A stretch of 64,000 bases of DNA from UBA7960 sp964348755 (GCA_964348755.1 CAYGDW010000007.1:1-64000); one strand, 5' to 3'; shown: positions 45,069-54,616, numbered from the stretch's first letter. The notes: a model not told the origin generated them from the letters alone. Numbers and translations are program-made.

Positions 45069-46199
45069 ATGAAAAAAATACAAATGGTGGACCTAAAGGG
45101 CCAATACGAGAAGTTAAGTCAGGAAATTGACAATGCAGTGCTGAATGTGATCCGTTCAACACAATATATTAATGGCCCCGAAGTAAAGTTTTTTCAGCAG
45201 GAGCTTGAAACCTATCTGGGGATAAAGCACGTAATACCCTGTGCCAATGGCACTGATGCGCTGCAAGTAGCCATGATGGCCCTCGACCTGAAGCCAGGCG
45301 ATGAAGTTTTAACCACCTCGTTTACCTTTGTTGCCACTGTTGAGGTAATTGCCCTTCTTGGTCTTACTCCGGTTTTGGTAGATGTTGACCCGCTCACTTT
45401 CAATTTGGACCCCGGAGCATTGCGCAAAGCCATTACGCCAAAGTCGAAGGCAGTGGTGCCGGTACATCTTTTTGGGCAGTGCGCCGATATGGAAGCCATA
45501 TTAGATATATCACGCGAGCACAACCTTTATGTAATTGAAGACAACGCCCAGGCAATAGGTGCTGATTTCCGTTTTGGCGATGGCACAACAAAAAAAGCCG
45601 GAACCCTTGGCACTATTGGTTGCACCTCATTCTTTCCCTCAAAAAATCTTGGGTGTTATGGCGATGGTGGGGCTTTATTTACCCATGATGACGACCTGGC
45701 CCAGCGTATGCGTGTAATAGTGAACCACGGGATGGAAGTTCGCTATTACCACGATTCGATAGGTGTAAACTCGCGCCTTGACAGCATACAAGCCGCCATC
45801 CTGCGCATTAAACTAAGGCAACTCGACCAGTATGCCCAGGCTCGCCGTGCTGCTGCCGATTATTACGACTATGCTTTTGCAAATAACCCAAAATTGCTTA
45901 CCCCGAAAAGAGCCGGCAACTCAACCCATGTTTTTCATCAATATACACTAATTACACGCGATGTTGACCGGTTCGGCCTTCAGGAGTTCCTTCAGTCAAA
46001 AGATATTCCAGCTATGGTGTATTACCCGGTACCCATGCACATGCAAAAAGCCTATACCGACCCCCGTTATAAAGAGGGCGATTTTCCGGTAACGGAAGAA
46101 CTAAGCCGATGTGTAATTTCCTTGCCCATGCATACCGAGCTTGATGATGAACAACTAAAATACATTAGCACCAGTGTGCTGGAATATGTAAACAAATAA
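45069..46199 (+). CDS. DegT/DnrJ/EryC1/StrS sugar aminotransferase (WbpE-like)
   Basis: 376-residue PLP enzyme that aminates a nucleotide keto-sugar. Schiff-base lysine K192 in TSFFPSKNLG; nucleotide-sugar residues near NGTDAL and GVNSRLDSIQAA. Next to a WbpD-like acetyltransferase, a WbpB-like oxidoreductase and a nucleotide-sugar 6-dehydrogenase, it probably makes the 3-amino group of UDP-GlcNAc3NA (WbpE step). The open frame extends back to 44970, but the ATG at 45069 is preferred from the family start (MKKIQMVDLK) and the promoter box. Confidence 0.9.
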   Translation: MKKIQMVDLKGQYEKLSQEIDNAVLNVIRSTQYINGPEVKFFQQELETYLGIKHVIPCANGTDALQVAMMALDLKPGDEVLTTSFTFVATVEVIALLGLTPVLVDVDPLTFNLDPGALRKAITPKSKAVVPVHLFGQCADMEAILDISREHNLYVIEDNAQAIGADFRFGDGTTKKAGTLGTIGCTSFFPSKNLGCYGDGGALFTHDDDLAQRMRVIVNHGMEVRYYHDSIGVNSRLDSIQAAILRIKLRQLDQYAQARRAAADYYDYAFANNPKLLTPKRAGNSTHVFHQYTLITRDVDRFGLQEFLQSKDIPAMVYYPVPMHMQKAYTDPRYKEGDFPVTEELSRCVISLPMHTELDDEQLKYISTSVLEYVNK

Positions 46200-46221
46200 C
46201 TAAAACCAACAACACACCGCC

Positions 46222-46803
46222 ATGGACCAAAAAGAGTACTTCAGCCACGAAACGGCCGTGATTGACCCTGGCTGCAAAATTGGGAAGGGCACAAAAATCT
46301 GGCATTTTACACATATAATGCCCGATTGCGAGCTTGGCGAAAACTGCAACCTTGGGCAAAATGTGGTTATTTCGCCGGGCGTGGTTTTGGGCAACAACGT
46401 AAAGGTGCAGAACAATGTTTCTATATATACTGGCGTCATTTGCGAAGATGATGTTTTTCTGGGCCCATCAATGGTTTTTACCAATATTGTTAATCCGCGA
46501 AGCGCTGTGGTGCGCAAGGACCAATATATTAAGACCCTTGTACGACGCGGAGCCAGCATTGGTGCCAATGCTACCATAGTTTGCGGAATCGAGATCGGCG
46601 AGTTTTCGTTTGTGGGCGCCGGCGCAGTGGTAATTCGCGATGTACCAGCATACGCACTCGTGGTAGGAAACCCCGCAAAACAAATTGGATGGATGAGTGA
46701 GTTTGGTCACAGGCTGAGTTTTGACAAAGATGGCCTGGCAATATGTCCGGAAAGCGCACAGAAATATTCTATCGAAAACGGTAAAGTCAGAAAATCAGAA
46801 TAA
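46222..46803 (+). CDS. hexapeptide-repeat sugar N-acetyltransferase (WbpD/WlbB-like)
   Basis: 193 residues of left-handed beta-helix repeats (for example CKIGKGTKIWHFTHI, NCNLGQNVVISPGVVLGN). Acetyl-CoA-dependent; predicted to acetylate the 3-amino group made by the upstream aminotransferase, giving UDP-2,3-diacetamido-glucuronate. The closest pattern is WbpD/WlbB, with RGASIGANATIVCGIEIGE. Starts 22 bases after the aminotransferase gene. Confidence 0.88.
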   Translation: MDQKEYFSHETAVIDPGCKIGKGTKIWHFTHIMPDCELGENCNLGQNVVISPGVVLGNNVKVQNNVSIYTGVICEDDVFLGPSMVFTNIVNPRSAVVRKDQYIKTLVRRGASIGANATIVCGIEIGEFSFVGAGAVVIRDVPAYALVVGNPAKQIGWMSEFGHRLSFDKDGLAICPESAQKYSIENGKVRKSE

Positions 46804-46907
46804 GCATTATTAACTGGCATTGACCCTTCGCGGCTAAATAATAACGGCTGCAGATGCAATATTTTTTTTGAAATTTTTCTTTAAGTGAATACCAAAACAG
46901 ATTATTA

Positions 46908-47960
46908 ATGGAAAAACCCACCGATAAAATACGGTTTGCTGTGGTAGGCTGCGGGCATATTGGCAAACGGCATGCCGAAATGATTGTTAGGAATCCGGAA
47001 TCGGAATTGGTGGCCCTTTGTGATATTAAACCCCAAAACCAACTCGGAATCGACTCATACGATGTGCCATTCTTCCTTTCAATCGAAGATCTTTTAGCGA
47101 GCAGCATCAACATTGACGTGTTGGTTGTGTGTACCCCTAATGGGTTTCATGCCTCGCACTGCCTCAAAGCCTTAGAAAAAAAGATGCATGTGGTTTGCGA
47201 AAAGCCCATGGCCCTGAACAAGGCCCAGTGTGAGTCAATCATATACAAATCGTTGCAGGTAAGCAGGCAACTTTTCGTGGTAATGCAAAACCGATACTCG
47301 CCTCCAAGTATTTGGATTAAGGAAATGATTGAACAAAAAAGGCTTGGCGACATTTTCATGGTTCAGGTTAATTGCTATTGGAACCGCGACCACCGCTATT
47401 ATAAAAAAGGAAATTGGAAAGGCACGGCCGAGCTCGATGGAGGGACATTGTTTACTCAGTTTTCTCATTTTATTGACATAATGTACTGGCTTTTTGGCGA
47501 TATTAAAGATATTCAGGGAATCTTTAACGATTTTTCGCATGCCGATCTTACCGATTTTGAAGATTCGGGCATGGTAGCTTTCAACTTTGTCAACGGCGGA
47601 ATGGGATGCATAAACTATTCGACGGCAGTATGGGATAAAAACATGGAAAGCAGCATAACCATTGTAGGGAGCAAGGGCAGCATTAAAATAGGCGGGCAAT
47701 ACATGAACGAAGTTGAATACTGCCACGTTGATAACTATGCTATGCCCGAACTGCCTCCATCTGAACCCCCAAATGATTACGGCCACTATAAAGGCAGCGC
47801 TGCAAACCATCATTTTGTAATTCAAAATGTGGCAGATACCCTCAAAGGCCGCACTACCATAACCACCAACGCCCTCGAAGGACTTAAGGTGGTAGAAATT
47901 ATTGAACGCATTTATGCTTTGCGCGATAACGCACTCAAAACCAACAATCATAAACCATAA
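46908..47960 (+). CDS. Gfo/Idh/MocA family oxidoreductase (WbpB/WlbA-like)
   Basis: 350-residue NAD-dependent oxidoreductase. Rossmann motif VVGCGHIGKRHAEM (residues ~11-24); catalytic EKP in VVCEKPMALNK; sugar-contact region GTAELDGGTLFTQFSHFIDIMYW. In the diacetamido-glucuronate route WbpB oxidises C3 of UDP-GlcNAcA before amination. Its place next to the aminotransferase, acetyltransferase and 6-dehydrogenase supports that role. Confidence 0.88.
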   Translation: MEKPTDKIRFAVVGCGHIGKRHAEMIVRNPESELVALCDIKPQNQLGIDSYDVPFFLSIEDLLASSINIDVLVVCTPNGFHASHCLKALEKKMHVVCEKPMALNKAQCESIIYKSLQVSRQLFVVMQNRYSPPSIWIKEMIEQKRLGDIFMVQVNCYWNRDHRYYKKGNWKGTAELDGGTLFTQFSHFIDIMYWLFGDIKDIQGIFNDFSHADLTDFEDSGMVAFNFVNGGMGCINYSTAVWDKNMESSITIVGSKGSIKIGGQYMNEVEYCHVDNYAMPELPPSEPPNDYGHYKGSAANHHFVIQNVADTLKGRTTITTNALEGLKVVEIIERIYALRDNALKTNNHKP

Positions 47961-47972
47961 AATATTTGCTAC

Positions 47973-49274
47973 ATGAGTATTTACCAGCAACTGCTCAACA
48001 AAGAAGCCACACTTTCGGTAATCGGACTGGGTTATGTGGGTTTGCCTATTGCCCTTGAGTTTGCACGAAAGATAAGGGTTATAGGCTTTGACATAAAGGA
48101 AGATCGCATAGAAATGATGCGAAACCGGATTGACCCTAGCGAAGAGTTGAATGCAGAAGCATTTGATGGCTGCGACATTATTTTTACGGCCGATGCCAAC
48201 GACCTAACAAAAGCAAATTTTCATATTGTAGGGGTGCCTACCCCAATTGACAACCACAACCTGCCCGACTTGCGGCCACTCATGGCAGCGTCAAAATCGG
48301 TTGGCAGGGCGCTGAAAAAAGGCGATTACGTGGTATATGAATCTACGGTTTATCCCGGTTGCACAGAAGAAGACTGTATTCCGGTTCTTGAAGAGCTGTC
48401 GGGGCTGAAAGCGGGCATTGACTTTAAGGTAGGCTTTTCGCCCGAAAGAATAAACCCTGGCGACAAAGAACATACCATAACCACCATTACAAAAGTGGTT
48501 TCGGGCAACGATCAGGAAGCCCTCGACAATATTGCCAAAACCTACGAACTGATTGTAACGGCCGGTGTGCACCGTGCACCAACAATTAAGGTTGCCGAAG
48601 CCGCCAAAATTATTGAAAACACCCAGCGCGATGTTAACATTGCCCTGATGAACGAACTTTCGATCATTTTTAACCGTATGGGCATAAACACCTACGATGT
48701 GCTCGAAGCAGCCGGAACCAAATGGAACTTCCTGAAGTTTTTCCCCGGCCTGGTTGGCGGACATTGCATTGGGGTTGACCCTTACTACCTGGTTTATAAA
48801 GCAAAAGAATACCGCTACCACCCGCAGGTAATTAATTCTGGCAGGTTTGTAAACGACAGTATGGGCTTTTATGCTGCAAAGCAACTGGTTAAAAGACTGA
48901 TTGCCGCCGGTAAAAACGTGCTAAATACTAAAGTGCTGGTAATGGGTGCAACATTTAAAGAGAATGTGGCCGACAGCCGCAATTCAAAAGTGGCCGATCT
49001 GGTAAATGAACTCAAATCATACGGGGTAAATGTAGAAGTAACTGACCCTTTTGCCAATGAGAAGGAGATTGAACACGAATATGGTTTTAAACTGGTTAAA
49101 AACCCTGGCAACAACTATGATGCAGTGGTTGTTGCTGTAAACCACGCTCCATATACCAACCTTACTGAAAATGACCTGAAAAATTATATGCAGGGCACCA
49201 AAAACCCCATTCTTATTGACATTAAGGGTATTTTTCGCAACAAAGTCAAAGACCTGACTTACTGGAGTTTGTAA
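47973..49274 (+). CDS. UDP-N-acetyl-sugar 6-dehydrogenase (WbpA/WbpO/TviB-like)
   Basis: 433 residues. Rossmann motif VIGLGYVGLPIA at 16-27; the catalytic cysteine is C265 in GGHCIGVDPYYL; the ESTVYPGCTEE segment is typical of the TviB/WbpO branch that oxidises UDP-GlcNAc or UDP-GalNAc to the uronate. With the three genes upstream it would supply UDP-GlcNAcA for the pathway (WbpA step), though TviB-type specificity for GlcNAc versus GalNAc is uncertain. 12 bases after the oxidoreductase gene. Confidence 0.9.
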   Translation: MSIYQQLLNKEATLSVIGLGYVGLPIALEFARKIRVIGFDIKEDRIEMMRNRIDPSEELNAEAFDGCDIIFTADANDLTKANFHIVGVPTPIDNHNLPDLRPLMAASKSVGRALKKGDYVVYESTVYPGCTEEDCIPVLEELSGLKAGIDFKVGFSPERINPGDKEHTITTITKVVSGNDQEALDNIAKTYELIVTAGVHRAPTIKVAEAAKIIENTQRDVNIALMNELSIIFNRMGINTYDVLEAAGTKWNFLKFFPGLVGGHCIGVDPYYLVYKAKEYRYHPQVINSGRFVNDSMGFYAAKQLVKRLIAAGKNVLNTKVLVMGATFKENVADSRNSKVADLVNELKSYGVNVEVTDPFANEKEIEHEYGFKLVKNPGNNYDAVVVAVNHAPYTNLTENDLKNYMQGTKNPILIDIKGIFRNKVKDLTYWSL

Positions 49275-49292
49275 TACAAGAAAATACAAATA

Positions 49293-50345
49293 ATGCAAAA
49301 TGTGCTAATAACCGGAGGTGCCGGATTTATAGGTTCGCATGTGGTAAGGCGCTTGGTAAACAATTACCCTCAATATCGCATTTTTAATTTAGACAGCCTG
49401 ACCTATGCAGGCAATTTGGCCAATTTGACCGACATTGAAAAAAAACCGAATTATTTATTTATAAAGGCCGATATACTCGATGCGGATACAATAAACCGGC
49501 TTTTCGAGGAGAACAATTTTGACATTGTGCTTCATCTTGCTGCCGAATCGCATGTTGACCGCTCCATATCCAATCCTCTTGAGTTTATTTACACCAATGT
49601 GGTTGGCACGGTAAACCTGCTTAATGCGGCTCGAAAAACATGGAGGCACCCATTCAACGGGAAATTGTTTTACCATATAAGCACCGACGAGGTATATGGT
49701 TCTTTGGGAAATGAGGGGATGTTTACCGAAACCACCCCTTACGATCCGCGCAGTCCCTATTCGGCCTCAAAGGCTTCGAGCGATCATTTTGTCAGGGCTT
49801 ATCACCATACCTATGGCCTGCCCTTTGTTATTTCAAACTGCTCAAACAACTATGGGCCAAACCAGTTTCCCGAAAAACTCATTCCTCTTTTTATCAATAA
49901 TATTATAAACAAGAAGCCCCTTCCTGTTTATGGAAAGGGAGAAAATGTGCGAGACTGGCTGTATGTGGAAGACCACGCCATGGCAATTGACCTGATTATG
50001 CACCATGGAAAGGTTGGCCAAACATACAATATTGGCGGCCACAACGAATGGAAAAATATTGACCTGATTGAATTGCTTTGCCAGATTATGGACAGAAAAC
50101 TTGATCGGCAGCCGGGCACTTCCGAAAGCCTGATTACTTTTGTAAAGGACCGCGCAGGCCACGACCTGCGATACGCAATTGATGCCAGCAAACTTCAATA
50201 CGAATTAGGTTGGAAACCCTCGCTTCAGTTTGAAGAAGGACTTGAAAAAACTGCCGATTGGTACCTGGCAAACAACGAATGGCTTAGGCAGGTTACTTCG
50301 GGCGAATACCAGAACTATTACCTGCAGCAATACTACAAGCGGTAA
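49293..50345 (+). CDS. rfbB: dTDP-glucose 4,6-dehydratase
   Basis: 350-residue extended SDR enzyme converting dTDP-glucose to dTDP-4-keto-6-deoxyglucose. NAD motif GGAGFIGSHV near residue 8; catalytic HISTDEVYGSLG; the Tyr-x-x-x-Lys pair is in SPYSASKAS. The usual partners rfbA, rfbC and rfbD are not in the window. Starts 18 bases after the 6-dehydrogenase gene and belongs to the same unit. Confidence 0.93.
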   Translation: MQNVLITGGAGFIGSHVVRRLVNNYPQYRIFNLDSLTYAGNLANLTDIEKKPNYLFIKADILDADTINRLFEENNFDIVLHLAAESHVDRSISNPLEFIYTNVVGTVNLLNAARKTWRHPFNGKLFYHISTDEVYGSLGNEGMFTETTPYDPRSPYSASKASSDHFVRAYHHTYGLPFVISNCSNNYGPNQFPEKLIPLFINNIINKKPLPVYGKGENVRDWLYVEDHAMAIDLIMHHGKVGQTYNIGGHNEWKNIDLIELLCQIMDRKLDRQPGTSESLITFVKDRAGHDLRYAIDASKLQYELGWKPSLQFEEGLEKTADWYLANNEWLRQVTSGEYQNYYLQQYYKR

Positions 50346-50367
50346 AAGACATCAAATAAATAACACA

Positions 50368-51114
50368 ATGAGTATATTGAGTAATTTGTTTAAAAGGAGG
50401 AAACTGGACAGCCCTGTTGACCTTTCGCCACTCATTACCGATATGCACTCCCATTTGATACCCGGCATAGATGATGGAGCCCCCGATATGCCTACGGTTA
50501 TAGCACTTCTGGAGCAAATGGCCGGGCTGGGCTTCCGCAAAATAATTACCACCCCGCACATAATGGCCGACCTTTATAAAAACACCAGCCAAATTATTCG
50601 CCAAGGAGAAGCCGAGGTTAGAAAAGCCATAAAAAAAGCCGGGATACAATTAGAATTTCAGGCAGTTGCCGAATACCTTGTTGACGAAGGCTTTTCCCCC
50701 TTGTTTAAAAAACATGAGATAATGACATTTGGCAACAATTACGTATTGATAGAATTACCCTATTACAGCCCTCCGCAAAACCTTAGCGAATTGCTGTTCG
50801 AGTTACAGGTAGCAGGGTACAATGTTATTCTGGCTCATCCCGAAAGGTATGTTTACTGGCACAATCAGTTTTCGAAACTTGAAGAACTCAAAAACCGCAA
50901 CATTTTTTTTCAGTTAAACACCATTTCTCTTTCGGGATATTATTCAATGCCCACCAAAAAACTATCGGAAAAGCTGATTGATGCCAAAATGATAGACTTT
51001 CTTGGCAGTGACCTTCACAGTTTTCAGTATTTCAAGTTGCTTGAAAAGACACTTTACGAACCGGCCCTGCTGAAATTGATTAACTCTGGTATGTTAAAAA
51101 ACCAAGAGTTATAG
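50368..51114 (+). CDS. PHP-type tyrosine-protein phosphatase, CpsB/CapC-like
   Basis: 248 residues. Metal motifs of the PHP fold: DMHSHLIPGIDDGAPD, TTPHIM, HPERY and GSDLHS. CpsB/CapC enzymes dephosphorylate the tyrosine kinases that control polysaccharide chain length, so this is likely the regulator of the surface polysaccharide genes to its left. The frame extends upstream to 50230 inside rfbB, but the ATG at 50368 matches the family start. Its last 35 bases overlap the convergent antiporter gene. Confidence 0.88.
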   Translation: MSILSNLFKRRKLDSPVDLSPLITDMHSHLIPGIDDGAPDMPTVIALLEQMAGLGFRKIITTPHIMADLYKNTSQIIRQGEAEVRKAIKKAGIQLEFQAVAEYLVDEGFSPLFKKHEIMTFGNNYVLIELPYYSPPQNLSELLFELQVAGYNVILAHPERYVYWHNQFSKLEELKNRNIFFQLNTISLSGYYSMPTKKLSEKLIDAKMIDFLGSDLHSFQYFKLLEKTLYEPALLKLINSGMLKNQEL

Positions 51115-52078
51115 CGCCGGTTTCGCGCAACACCAGCACCAGAATATATCCAAAATACAAAGCCAGCAATACCCCCCCCTGCCAACGCTCAAGTATTTTC
51201 CTTCGGGGCAAAAACAAAAACACGAAAAGCAATACCGAAGCAAAAATTCCGACAAGCAAATCGAAATTCATTTCCTTATTAAAAGCCAAAGGTTTAACTA
51301 CAGCGCTTATGCCAATAATGAAGAAAACATTAAAGATATTTGAACCAACGATATTACCAATAACGATACCCGGATTTTTTTTGTAGGCTGCCACCACACA
51401 GGTCGCCAACTCAGGCAGTGAAGTACCCACAGCAACAATCGTCAGACTTATCAAGGCCTGGCTCATTCCAAACATAGCCGCTATTTCAATAGCTCCGTCA
51501 ACAATCCATTTTCCGCCAAGGGCCATGCCTCCTATTCCTAACGGAATCATCCACACCGACTTCCATAATGGATACTGCTTTACCTGCACTGCACCATGGC
51601 CATCGTCAATCTTTGCAATGGTAAAGGCATAGTACATAAACATTAAAAAGAAAAAAATAAGTATTATGCCATTGTGGCGGCTTATTTGCGAAACTGTGAT
51701 TCCGGGGGCAAACCAGTCGTCGTTGGCAAGAATAGCAATTATAATGGAGGCTGCAATAGCCATAGGCACTTCTTTCCATTTTGTGTTGCTGTTTACTGCC
51801 AAAGGATAAATAATGGCAGAAATTCCGAGTATAAGCAAAAGGTTGGAGATATTGCTTCCGAGAATATTTCCCATTGCCACATCGTCGGCGCCCTGAAGGG
51901 TGGCTATAAGGTTAACTACCAGTTCGGGCGATGAAGTGCCAAGAGCAACAATGGTAAGGCCAATTACAATGTTTGAGATTCCGCGTTTTTTTGCAATTGA
52001 GGCTGCCCCGTCAATCAGCCATTCGGCCCCAATTATCAGCAATACAAAGCCTGCAATAAATAAAATGAAGGTAACCAT
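51080..52078 (-). CDS. calcium/sodium antiporter (CaCA family, YrbG-like)
   Basis: 332-residue inner-membrane exchanger with ten predicted helices in two inverted halves. The alpha-1 repeat has IVALGTSSPELVVN and GNILGSNISNLLLILG; alpha-2 has IVAVGTSLPELAT and GNIVGSNIFNVFFIIG, the ion-coordinating segments of the family. Swaps Ca2+ for Na+ or H+. It is 11 bases after fabD, so the pair shares an operon; its 3' end overlaps the CpsB-like gene. Confidence 0.92.
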   Translation of the reverse strand: MVTFILFIAGFVLLIIGAEWLIDGAASIAKKRGISNIVIGLTIVALGTSSPELVVNLIATLQGADDVAMGNILGSNISNLLLILGISAIIYPLAVNSNTKWKEVPMAIAASIIIAILANDDWFAPGITVSQISRHNGIILIFFFLMFMYYAFTIAKIDDGHGAVQVKQYPLWKSVWMIPLGIGGMALGGKWIVDGAIEIAAMFGMSQALISLTIVAVGTSLPELATCVVAAYKKNPGIVIGNIVGSNIFNVFFIIGISAVVKPLAFNKEMNFDLLVGIFASVLLFVFLFLPRRKILERWQGGVLLALYFGYILVLVLRETGAITLGFLTYQS

Positions 52079-52089
52079 TGGTCCTGAAA

Positions 52090-52968
52090 TTAAGCGCTAT
52101 ATGCTTCTATGCTGTTGTCAACCTTTTTTACCAATCCCTGCAATACTGTTCCAGGGCCTACTTCAATAAAAGTGATTGCACCATCGGCAATCATGTTTTT
52201 TAATGTTTGGGTCCACCTTACAGGCGAGGTAAGTTGTAAAATCAAATTTTCCTTAATTATAGCGGGGTTTGCAGAAGGTTGGGCATTTACATTTTGATAA
52301 ACAGGGCATACAGGTACATTGAATTCGGTTTGCTCAATGGCCAAGGCCAGTTCCTGACGAGCTGGCTCCATCAATGGGGAGTGAAATGCGCCACCTACTT
52401 TAAGGGGCAAAGCGCGTTTTGCCCCGGCATCTTTAAGTTTTTCCATTGCAATTTCAATACCTTTAATGCTCCCTGAAATAACCAATTGGCCAGGGCTATT
52501 GTAATTTGCCGGTACCACTACTTCGTAAATGCTTGCGCAAATACCTTCAACCACCTCATCTTCAAGCCCTATTATTGCAGCCATGGTCGATGGCTGGGCT
52601 TCGCAGGCCTTTTGCATGGCCAAGGCACGTTTAGCTACCAGCATCAGCCCTTGTTCAAAACTCAGGGCACCCCCTGAAACCAATGCCGAAAACTCGCCAA
52701 GCGAATGGCCTGCAACCATATCTGGATAGAATTTTTCGCCAAGAGTGTGCGCAAGAATTACCGAATGCAGAAAAATGGCTGGCTGGGTAACCTTTGTCTG
52801 ACGCAAATCTTCGTCAGTGCCTGAAAACATAAGGTCGGTAATTCTAAAACCAAGAATTTCATTAGCCCTTTCGAACATTGCTCTGGCCACAGCAGATTTA
52901 TCATACAGGTCTTTCCCCATGCCAACAAATTGTGCGCCCTGGCCTGGAAATACATACGCTTTCTTCAT
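52090..52968 (-). CDS. fabD: malonyl-CoA:ACP S-malonyltransferase
   Basis: Loads malonate onto acyl carrier protein for fatty acid synthesis. 292 residues. Motifs: YVFPGQGAQFVGMGKD at the start, the nucleophile in GHSLGE (S89), QPAIFL, and GAFHSPLM with the catalytic His. It is not next to other fab genes here. It lies upstream of and 11 bases from the antiporter gene. Start chosen at the second ATG (52968); one lies two codons earlier. Confidence 0.95.
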   Translation of the reverse strand: MKKAYVFPGQGAQFVGMGKDLYDKSAVARAMFERANEILGFRITDLMFSGTDEDLRQTKVTQPAIFLHSVILAHTLGEKFYPDMVAGHSLGEFSALVSGGALSFEQGLMLVAKRALAMQKACEAQPSTMAAIIGLEDEVVEGICASIYEVVVPANYNSPGQLVISGSIKGIEIAMEKLKDAGAKRALPLKVGGAFHSPLMEPARQELALAIEQTEFNVPVCPVYQNVNAQPSANPAIIKENLILQLTSPVRWTQTLKNMIADGAITFIEVGPGTVLQGLVKKVDNSIEAYSA

Positions 52969-53052
52969 AATCAATTGATATAAATTTGCAGATTTTAATC
53001 AGGGCACAAAGGTAATTATTTTTTGAAACTGCACCCCGCCCCTGGCCCGTTG

Positions 53053-53093
53053 AAAAAAGCAAAGGCCGGAAAGAATTGCTTCCCGGCCTTTGC
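53053..53093 (-). terminator. terminator after the serpin gene
   Basis: GCAAAGGCCGG (53059-53069) pairs with CCGGCCTTTGC (53083-53093) in an 11-bp stem; on the minus strand six U follow. It lies 18 bases past the serpin stop. Confidence 0.85.
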
Positions 53094-53111
53094 AAGATTC
53101 ATTGGGGAACA

Positions 53112-54344
53112 CTATTGCAGGGGATTGGCTACACTGCCAATAAACAGCAAAGTATTGGTGGTTCGCTCGCGTATGGCAAAAACAAATGGTTTGTTTGCAT
53201 CGAATGACGGGGGCATGCTTACCACCCCAATGCCAATTGTTGTAACCGCAGCAGCCTCGGTGCCGGTTTCATCAACCTTAATAAAAGTATTTTGCTTTAC
53301 AAAACTGACAAAAACTTCCCAGTCGGTCATTTTTGAAAAATTTGCCACGTAGGGTACAAATGCATCTGTCATACCAAGGCTTTGCAACTGGGAGTTCAGC
53401 AACTTTTCGTACTTAAACTCAAATTTAGGAAGCGAAACAATTGTGCCAACGGGCTGGGCCATTTCATTATCAAGGGTTGCGGTAATCTGGTTCCAGGTTT
53501 CGGTTGTAAAGGTTTGGTAAAACTGCCCGAGAGTTCCATTGGGTACAATTACCACCATTGAAAAGTTTTTTCTTCCGTAAGGAAGTTCAATAGCCCTGAA
53601 ATTGGTGCCTGAAAATGTTTTTGCCTGAATTTTTCCTGACATGGTGGGAACGCTTATTTGCCCCCCTCCATCAAGATAAAAAGGTTGGTTGCGGGTTTCA
53701 GATTTGTTGAACTGATAGGTCCAGTCGCCCTTGAAATACAAGGCATTCATCAAAAACATAACTGTTTGGGCGCTTATCTGATCAATTACCATTGGAATTC
53801 TGCCGTTTGTATTGTCGCTGGCCCAATTATTTATGGTGTTAATTGCCAAAGGCAGGTCAAAGTTTAACCCTTCAATATGCGCCCCAAAATCGGTGGCCAA
53901 TGCAGAAGTAAAAGGTTGTTTTACTATAAGCCCCAAACGAAAAAACATTGCATTGGCCAATGTAAGTTTTACTTTGGGGTCGGCAGCCAGCAACTGCCCC
54001 ACCAAACTCCGGTATGCCTGGTTTATTTCGGCAATACTCATATTTGCGGGGTAGCCAAGCATTTGACGAATTTGCTCAAAGGTTTGGCCATCGGCCCCGT
54101 TCAGAGCCATGGTAAGGGCGGCGCCTGCACTTAAGGGCGACAACATCAAATTGCCGCTTTCTAAAACAGCAGTGCGCCTAAAAAGCTCTATGCCAAACTT
54201 GTTGCTGCTTTCAATAACCTTTGAAGCCTGGGCCGAAAGTTCAATAACCTTTGGGGTTAAAATTGGTTCGATCGGTTCTTTTTTGCATCCCGTAAAACCG
54301 CCTGAAATCATTATTACAATAATCAGAATTATGAATTTGACCAT
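53112..54344 (-). CDS. serpin family lipoprotein
   Basis: 410-residue protease inhibitor. Lipoprotein signal 1-20 (FTGC), so it sits on the membrane. The serpin fold is clear from NLMLSPLSAGAALTMALNGA, MFLMNALYFKGDW and the C-terminal KPFVFAIRERTTNTLLFIGSV. The reactive-loop hinge reads ETGTEAAAVTT, the pattern of inhibitory serpins. Counting from the hinge, the scissile bond falls near Val-Ser in IGVVSM, implying inhibition of elastase-like proteases, uncertain by a residue. Monocistronic. Confidence 0.93.
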   Translation of the reverse strand: MVKFIILIIVIMISGGFTGCKKEPIEPILTPKVIELSAQASKVIESSNKFGIELFRRTAVLESGNLMLSPLSAGAALTMALNGADGQTFEQIRQMLGYPANMSIAEINQAYRSLVGQLLAADPKVKLTLANAMFFRLGLIVKQPFTSALATDFGAHIEGLNFDLPLAINTINNWASDNTNGRIPMVIDQISAQTVMFLMNALYFKGDWTYQFNKSETRNQPFYLDGGGQISVPTMSGKIQAKTFSGTNFRAIELPYGRKNFSMVVIVPNGTLGQFYQTFTTETWNQITATLDNEMAQPVGTIVSLPKFEFKYEKLLNSQLQSLGMTDAFVPYVANFSKMTDWEVFVSFVKQNTFIKVDETGTEAAAVTTIGIGVVSMPPSFDANKPFVFAIRERTTNTLLFIGSVANPLQ

Positions 54345-54549
54345 GGTTTTTTAGTTTAAGGTTATACCTGTATTACGAAAAAAGACGCAGAAATGATGCA
54401 GGTAAATGATTATTTCTACAAAAAAAGGCGCTCTGAAAAATCGAAAAAAATCAATTTTCCTCTAAATTACCAAAACTCAAAAAATCAAAATATTGATTGT
54501 CAGATTTTTAAATTAGTGAAATTTTGTAATTTCGTGTCCCTGCATGCGG

Positions 54550-54614
54550 CAGGCAGGTTTGTGGCTAAAAAATTATCTTTTCGAGACGGCCTGTTATGCT
54601 TTTTCACCTGCCTG
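54550..54614. repeat. inverted repeat CAGGCAGGT/ACCTGCCTG
   Basis: Nine-base arms at 54550-54558 and 54606-54614 around a 47-base loop, just beyond the folE stop codon. It could stabilise the 3' end of the folE transcript; no T-run follows. The rest of 54345-54549 contains nothing I recognise. Confidence 0.35.
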
Positions 54615-54616
54615 TA

